Shown: positions 15,149 through 18,398 of the stretch, piece by piece | Numbering within the stretch: the first letter of the stretch is position 1 | Layout: the number at the start of each line of letters is the position of its first letter | Assembly (NCBI GenBank): GCA_900554345.1 | Contig: USHH01000017.1 | Coordinates: forward strand, 1-18,398 | Direction of reading: 5' to 3' | Source: an uncultured Bacteroidales bacterium | Lineage (GTDB): Bacteria; Bacteroidota; Bacteroidia; Bacteroidales; Muribaculaceae | Length of the DNA stretch: 18,398 nt | Notes under the pieces: generated by a model | What the model saw: the letters and a program-made list of their open reading frames with translations, nothing else | Databases searched by the model: none | What the model was told of the DNA's origin: nothing | Translations under genes and position numbers: made by a program

Positions 15149-16416
15149 AACTGTATGCCGTATTTGGTGGAGTAGAAGCGCTTGAAGTCGGACCAGCGGT
15201 AGAAGGGGAAGATGTCGGTGGGGACGGGGACGCGCACCTCTTTCTCGTTGTGGAGCACTTTCATCAGGACATCGTCGGGCCGGGAGGGGTTGCGGAAGAA
15301 GATCAGCTGGATGTTGCCGGCCATGGGAGAGACCTGAAAGCTGGCCCACGATTTATAGAAGTCGTCGATGTTCGCCTCGCGACCGGATGCACCCTCGATG
15401 CCGAGCAGGGCGGCAAACGGCACAAGGTTGCCGTCGTGGGCGAAGCGGAGGTCGGCTGCGGTGTCGCCACCGGCAAGGGCCGCGTCGGCTCGCTCCACGA
15501 CATCGCGCAGCAATGGTATCGATTCACGGATCACGACACCCTTGTTGCCGGGAAAGTCAGCATGACCGCCGTAGAAGCCGGCATTTGTGACCTGCCAGAT
15601 GTCAAACATCTCCTCGGGCTCGAGGTATTTCTTGAAGTCAATCGGCGTCTCCACATTCTGGGCGTCGGCGGCCAGCCAGTAGACACCCCAGAGGAAGCCT
15701 GACTGGTCGACATTGGCTGCGACATAATCATGATCGCTGAAGACAGCCTTTACAAGGCGCTCCGGATGGGTCATCCGGCGGGAGAAGTCGTCGTGCATGC
15801 GCCGCATCACGGTGTCGCGGCGGAAGGCGTCGGCCTCGGCGCTGCCCGGACGGATGGAGGCGAGCTGTCGCTCCGTGGCCTCGCGTGTGACCTGCAGGCG
15901 GGGGTTGAACTCCTTGAGGCCCTCACAGAAGGCATCCATGCTCAGCACGCATCTCACCACGAGGGTGGAGCGGGCGTCGATCTTATTGTCGCCGGCAAAG
16001 ACAGAGGGATAGTTCTCGGCCATGCGTCGGGCGATGCCCTTGTGCTGCCTGACGCCGAGGGGGGTGAGTGCGCCGCCGCGACCTAAGGTCTCGAGCATGA
16101 GGGTGTCGAGGTCGGCCATGAGCTGATGGCCGAGCGGGGTGAGGGCGCGGGCGCCGGAGGCGCGGTGGAGCACGTCGGCCACACGCAGATAGTCGGCGTC
16201 GTCGATCAGATAGCGGGAGCCGTGGCGACCGAAGTGGCTTATATATACGGGCTCGTAGCCGGCAGGGGGTGGCGTGTTGTCGGCCTTGGTGACGGGATAT
16301 GCGTAATACACACCGCCGGCCTTGTCGAGGTCGGCATAAACTTCCTCGCGGGTGGTCTGCGCCACGGTCTGAAAAGCGAAGGCGAGGCAGGCGGCGGCAA
16401 ATAAAAAGAGTCTCAT
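15145..16416 (-). CDS. Secreted histidine acid phosphatase (branch 2, MINPP/phytase-like)
   Basis: A 423-residue exported phosphomonoesterase. Residues 1-19 (MRLFLFAAACLAFAFQTVA) are a signal peptide, placing it in the periplasm or outside. The catalytic loop HFGRHGSRY (61-69) contains the nucleophilic H65, and AHDG (326-329) supplies the proton-donor pair H327-D328. Similar Bacteroides proteins hydrolyse inositol phosphates, and phytate is a plausible but unproven substrate. The MINPP subgroup usually carries HAE where this has HD, so the exact subgroup is open. A minus-strand -7 element (TAACTTTG) lies 18 bases before the ATG. Its stop overlaps the dtd start by ATGA, an unexpected pairing of a nutrient-scavenging phosphatase with a tRNA proofreader. 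Confidence 0.88.
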   Translation of the reverse strand: MRLFLFAAACLAFAFQTVAQTTREEVYADLDKAGGVYYAYPVTKADNTPPPAGYEPVYISHFGRHGSRYLIDDADYLRVADVLHRASGARALTPLGHQLMADLDTLMLETLGRGGALTPLGVRQHKGIARRMAENYPSVFAGDNKIDARSTLVVRCVLSMDAFCEGLKEFNPRLQVTREATERQLASIRPGSAEADAFRRDTVMRRMHDDFSRRMTHPERLVKAVFSDHDYVAANVDQSGFLWGVYWLAADAQNVETPIDFKKYLEPEEMFDIWQVTNAGFYGGHADFPGNKGVVIRESIPLLRDVVERADAALAGGDTAADLRFAHDGNLVPFAALLGIEGASGREANIDDFYKSWASFQVSPMAGNIQLIFFRNPSRPDDVLMKVLHNEKEVRVPVPTDIFPFYRWSDFKRFYSTKYGIQL

Positions 16417-16433
16417 ACTGCGGAATTTTATCG

Positions 16434-16441
16434 CAAAGTTA
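16434..16441 (-). promoter_or_regulatory. -7 element of the phosphatase-dtd operon
   Basis: TAACTTTG on the minus strand matches TAnnTTTG and is 18 bases from the ATG at 16416. Only 11 bases separate it from the divergent -7 element of the glycosyltransferase gene, so the polymerase footprints must overlap. Confidence 0.55.
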
Positions 16442-16452
16442 ATATTTTGTTT

Positions 16453-16460
16453 TAAATTTG
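16453..16460 (+). promoter_or_regulatory. -7 element of the glycosyltransferase gene
   Basis: TAAATTTG matches TAnnTTTG. It is 32 bases from the ATG at 16493, leaving a short leader that includes AAGAGG just before the start. It is divergent from and overlaps the phosphatase promoter region. Confidence 0.5.
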
Positions 16461-16492
16461 CATTTTATTTCCAAGCATAATATCAAGAGGCA

Positions 16493-17272
16493 ATGAGCGA
16501 GACAGTAGAAAAGGACCCCTTCGTATCGATAATCACGATCACCTACAACGCCGCGGGCGAGATAGAGCCGACGGTGAGGTCGGTGGCGGAGCAGAGCTGC
16601 CGCGACTTCGAGCACATCATCATCGACGGGGCGTCGAGCGACGACACCCTCTGCATGGCCCACAATGCGGCGCGCCATCCGCTGCGTATCCTCAGCGAGC
16701 GCGACAACGGGCTCTACGACGCGATGAACAAGGGGCTGCGCATGGCCCGCGGCCGCTATCTGCTGTTTCTCAACGCCGGCGACACCTTCCACTCGACGGA
16801 TACGCTGCGACTCTATAAGGAGGGCTCGAAGCTCGCCGACGGCAAGAGCGCCGACATCATCTACGGCGACACTGTTGTGGTGGACCGCGAGCGCAAGGTG
16901 ATTGCGCCGCGGCATCTGTCGGTGCCGGAGCGGCTGACCTACGAGTCGTTCTCCCACGGGATGCTCGTGTGTCATCAGGCGTTCATGGTGCGCCGCAAGC
17001 TGGCGCCTGAGTACGACACGTCTTACCGCTTCTCGGCTGATTACGACTGGACGCTGTTCTGCCTGCGGCGGTCATCGGCCGACCTCAACGTGAACCTCCA
17101 CACCGTGACGATCGACTATCTGAGCGACGGGCTGACCGACAAGAACCACCGTGCGTCGCTGATGGAGCGCTTCGACATCATGCGTCGCCATTTCGGGCTT
17201 GGGGTGACGCTGATGCGCCACGCGGCCTTCGTGCCGCGCGCCATCCTCCGCAAATTCAGCCAAAAAGGATGA
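16493..17272 (+). CDS. Family 2 glycosyltransferase
   Basis: A 259-residue cytoplasmic or membrane-associated transferase adding a sugar from a nucleotide donor, probably for surface polysaccharide or glycolipid. The GT-A fold is indicated by VSIITITYNA (11-20), IDGASSDDT (44-52), the acceptor/donor segment ERDNGLYDAMNKG (69-81) and LFLNAGD (91-97), whose Asp plays the DXD role. The NAGD form and the C-terminal FSADYDWTLF (near 180) resemble WcaE-like enzymes of colanic-acid-type pathways. There is no transmembrane helix and the length is normal. It stands alone with its own promoter and no polysaccharide cluster around it. Donor and acceptor are unknown. Confidence 0.93.
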   Translation: MSETVEKDPFVSIITITYNAAGEIEPTVRSVAEQSCRDFEHIIIDGASSDDTLCMAHNAARHPLRILSERDNGLYDAMNKGLRMARGRYLLFLNAGDTFHSTDTLRLYKEGSKLADGKSADIIYGDTVVVDRERKVIAPRHLSVPERLTYESFSHGMLVCHQAFMVRRKLAPEYDTSYRFSADYDWTLFCLRRSSADLNVNLHTVTIDYLSDGLTDKNHRASLMERFDIMRRHFGLGVTLMRHAAFVPRAILRKFSQKG

Positions 17273-17304
17273 AAAAAGGAGACGCGGCAGGGTGAGCCGC
17301 GTCT
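17272..17304 (-). terminator. Intrinsic terminator of the GH16 gene
   Basis: On the minus strand a perfect 9-bp stem AGACGCGGC/GCCGCGTCT (17304-17296/17288-17280) with a 7-base loop is followed by CC and six T (17277-17272). It abuts the glycosyltransferase stop, so it can also act as a hairpin for the convergent plus-strand transcript, though without a T tract there. Confidence 0.7.
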
Positions 17305-17419
17305 GCCCAAATCCAACTAAAAAAACAATCTTTCACTACCTTGCATTCCCTGTGTGGAATTAATGTCTAAATATTTAAAATATCGCGGATTATATTGATA
17401 AATACCTGTATTGTCTGAA
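17305..17419. other. AT-rich intergenic gap, no feature identified
   Basis: About 115 bases between the GH16 stop and the terminator hairpin. It contains AT-rich palindromic bits (for example AAATATTT near 17368) but no promoter consensus, ORF or RNA that I can support. Confidence 0.5.
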
Positions 17420-18398
17420 TCATTCGCCATCAGGACTGCCACACACCTCCACGCCATCGGGCACACTGAAGCGTGGCTCCGAGACGACCGGATCGATATG
17501 CAGAGCGGCAGCGCCGTCGGTGCCCTCCTTCTGATATATGCGGGCATAGTCGATGAGATAGCGCACCGGACTGGGGGTATCGTCGAGCGAGCCGCCGTTG
17601 TCGCCGCCTAAGGCGAGATTGAGCCAGAGGTTCTGACGCACCTCACGGAAAGGGTTGACACGGTCGCCATGGTCGAAGTCGCCTGAAGCCGGAGCATTGA
17701 CAGTCGAGTCGAGAGGAATATCGTTGACGAGGATGTCGTCACACCAGAAAGCGATGTGGTCGGGCTCCCATATCATACGCCAGATATGGTAGTCGTCGTC
17801 CCATCCTTCACCGAGTCGGGAGTCGGGAACGAAAGCACTGTTCCAGGCCGCGTCGTATCGACCGCCGTTGCCCCAGGCCACATTGCCGTGGATGCCACCG
17901 CCGTAATACTCCATGATGTCGATCTCGCCTCCGTATGGCCATTCATACTTCTGTCCTGTCGACCATATCGCGGGCCAGCATCCGAGATGACGCGGCGCCT
18001 TGGCGCGCACCTCATATATGCCGTAAAGCCATGAGTAGCCACCGTCGGCAGTGCCCTTGGTCATCATGGAGCCGGAAGTCCATCCGATACTGGGTCCCAG
18101 CGAAGAGGGCCAGGAGCCGTCGGCAGGATTATATCGGGGATTGGGCATCTTGAGAGCGCTGTCGTCGCGGGCCTCAATCACGAGCACCCCATCCTTTATA
18201 TATATGTTGCGGTCTGCGTTGTAATACTGGTCTTCATGATTGCGGCAGAATCCCTCCTCGTATTTCCATATCGTGGAGTCAGGCTTGCCGTCGACGCTGA
18301 ACTCTTCGGCGAAGACAAGGCGGTAGCCGTCGTAGGCATCGCGACGCGGATCGTCGCCAGAGAGCTTCCGGGCGTCGCCGGAAAACCAGAAGCCACTC
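17420..18398 (-). CDS. Glycoside hydrolase family 16 beta-glucanase (5' end cut off)
   Basis: 325 residues are visible; the frame is open to the window edge at 18397 and the start lies beyond. GH16 enzymes are retaining endo-hydrolases of beta-1,3/1,4-glucans or related galactans, usually secreted or lipidated. The domain starts around YRLVFAEEFSVDGKPDSTIW (about 25-44); the catalytic block is GEIDIMEY, with nucleophile E158, D160 and acid/base E163 in visible numbering. The aromatic substrate-cleft residues WPAIWS and YDYHIWRMIWEPDHIAFWCDD-like strands fit a jelly roll. After the domain comes a short tail (to GSPDGE) with no extra module. Laminarinase specificity is likely but not proven. 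The upstream context (SusCD or lipoprotein signal) is outside the window. Confidence 0.92.
   Translation of the reverse strand, partial: SGFWFSGDARKLSGDDPRRDAYDGYRLVFAEEFSVDGKPDSTIWKYEEGFCRNHEDQYYNADRNIYIKDGVLVIEARDDSALKMPNPRYNPADGSWPSSLGPSIGWTSGSMMTKGTADGGYSWLYGIYEVRAKAPRHLGCWPAIWSTGQKYEWPYGGEIDIMEYYGGGIHGNVAWGNGGRYDAAWNSAFVPDSRLGEGWDDDYHIWRMIWEPDHIAFWCDDILVNDIPLDSTVNAPASGDFDHGDRVNPFREVRQNLWLNLALGGDNGGSLDDTPSPVRYLIDYARIYQKEGTDGAAALHIDPVVSEPRFSVPDGVEVCGSPDGE

Noticed and set aside
15149..15349. N-terminal extension of the dtd frame
   Set aside because: It lies within the phosphatase gene, and conserved Dtd sequence starts at the ATGA overlap.
1..18398. CRISPR array, tRNA, rRNA, insertion sequence or prophage
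   Set aside because: No regular repeat-spacer array, cloverleaf, rRNA segment, transposase or phage structural gene was seen. The GH24 lysozyme alone is not evidence for a prophage.

Overview
The window looks like a chromosomal piece of a gut Bacteroidales bacterium, most likely a Muribaculaceae (S24-7) relative. This is inferred, not proven. The supports are GC-rich codon use, AT-rich intergenic gaps carrying the Bacteroidetes sigma promoter signature TAnnTTTG (one copy with TTTG exactly 20 bases upstream), few Shine-Dalgarno sites, and a gene content typical of the group: a type IX-like C-terminal sorting domain, GH16, periplasmic M1 peptidase, and SulP with STAS.

Layout. 1-1625 (minus): pyrimidine synthesis genes, the start of pyrK (cut by the window edge and ending in a suspicious poly-G tract) and pyrC. 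1626-1957: a divergent regulatory gap with a strong minus-strand promoter, a leader ORF and a T8 terminator-like hairpin ahead of pyrC. 1958-4507 (plus): secreted M1 aminopeptidase, followed by a pair of inverted REP-like elements. 4720-8114 (plus): a large secreted multi-domain protein whose signal peptide is separated from the mature protein by an apparent 1-base frameshift. 8220-11849 (minus): MFS transporter, SulP anion transporter and a Crp-like regulator, possibly one transcript. 11929-12522 (plus): nitroreductase, divergent from the MFS gene. 12558-13996 (minus): GH24-type lysozyme and a putative lipoprotein. 14156-14679 (plus): a compact RHH antitoxin / YafQ-type toxin operon with its own promoter and a candidate operator. 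14699-16416 (minus): histidine phosphatase and D-aminoacyl-tRNA deacylase, overlapping by ATGA. 16493-17272 (plus): family 2 glycosyltransferase. 17420-18398 (minus): GH16 glucanase, truncated by the window edge, with a good terminator.

Most of this is ordinary chromosome. The most interesting signals are the possible pyrBI-style attenuator ahead of pyrC, the precise frameshift in the secreted protein, the four related REP-like hairpins, two genes whose ATG lies four bases after the -7 element (leaderless candidates), and the toxin-antitoxin cassette. No tRNA, rRNA, CRISPR array, insertion sequence or defence island was seen.
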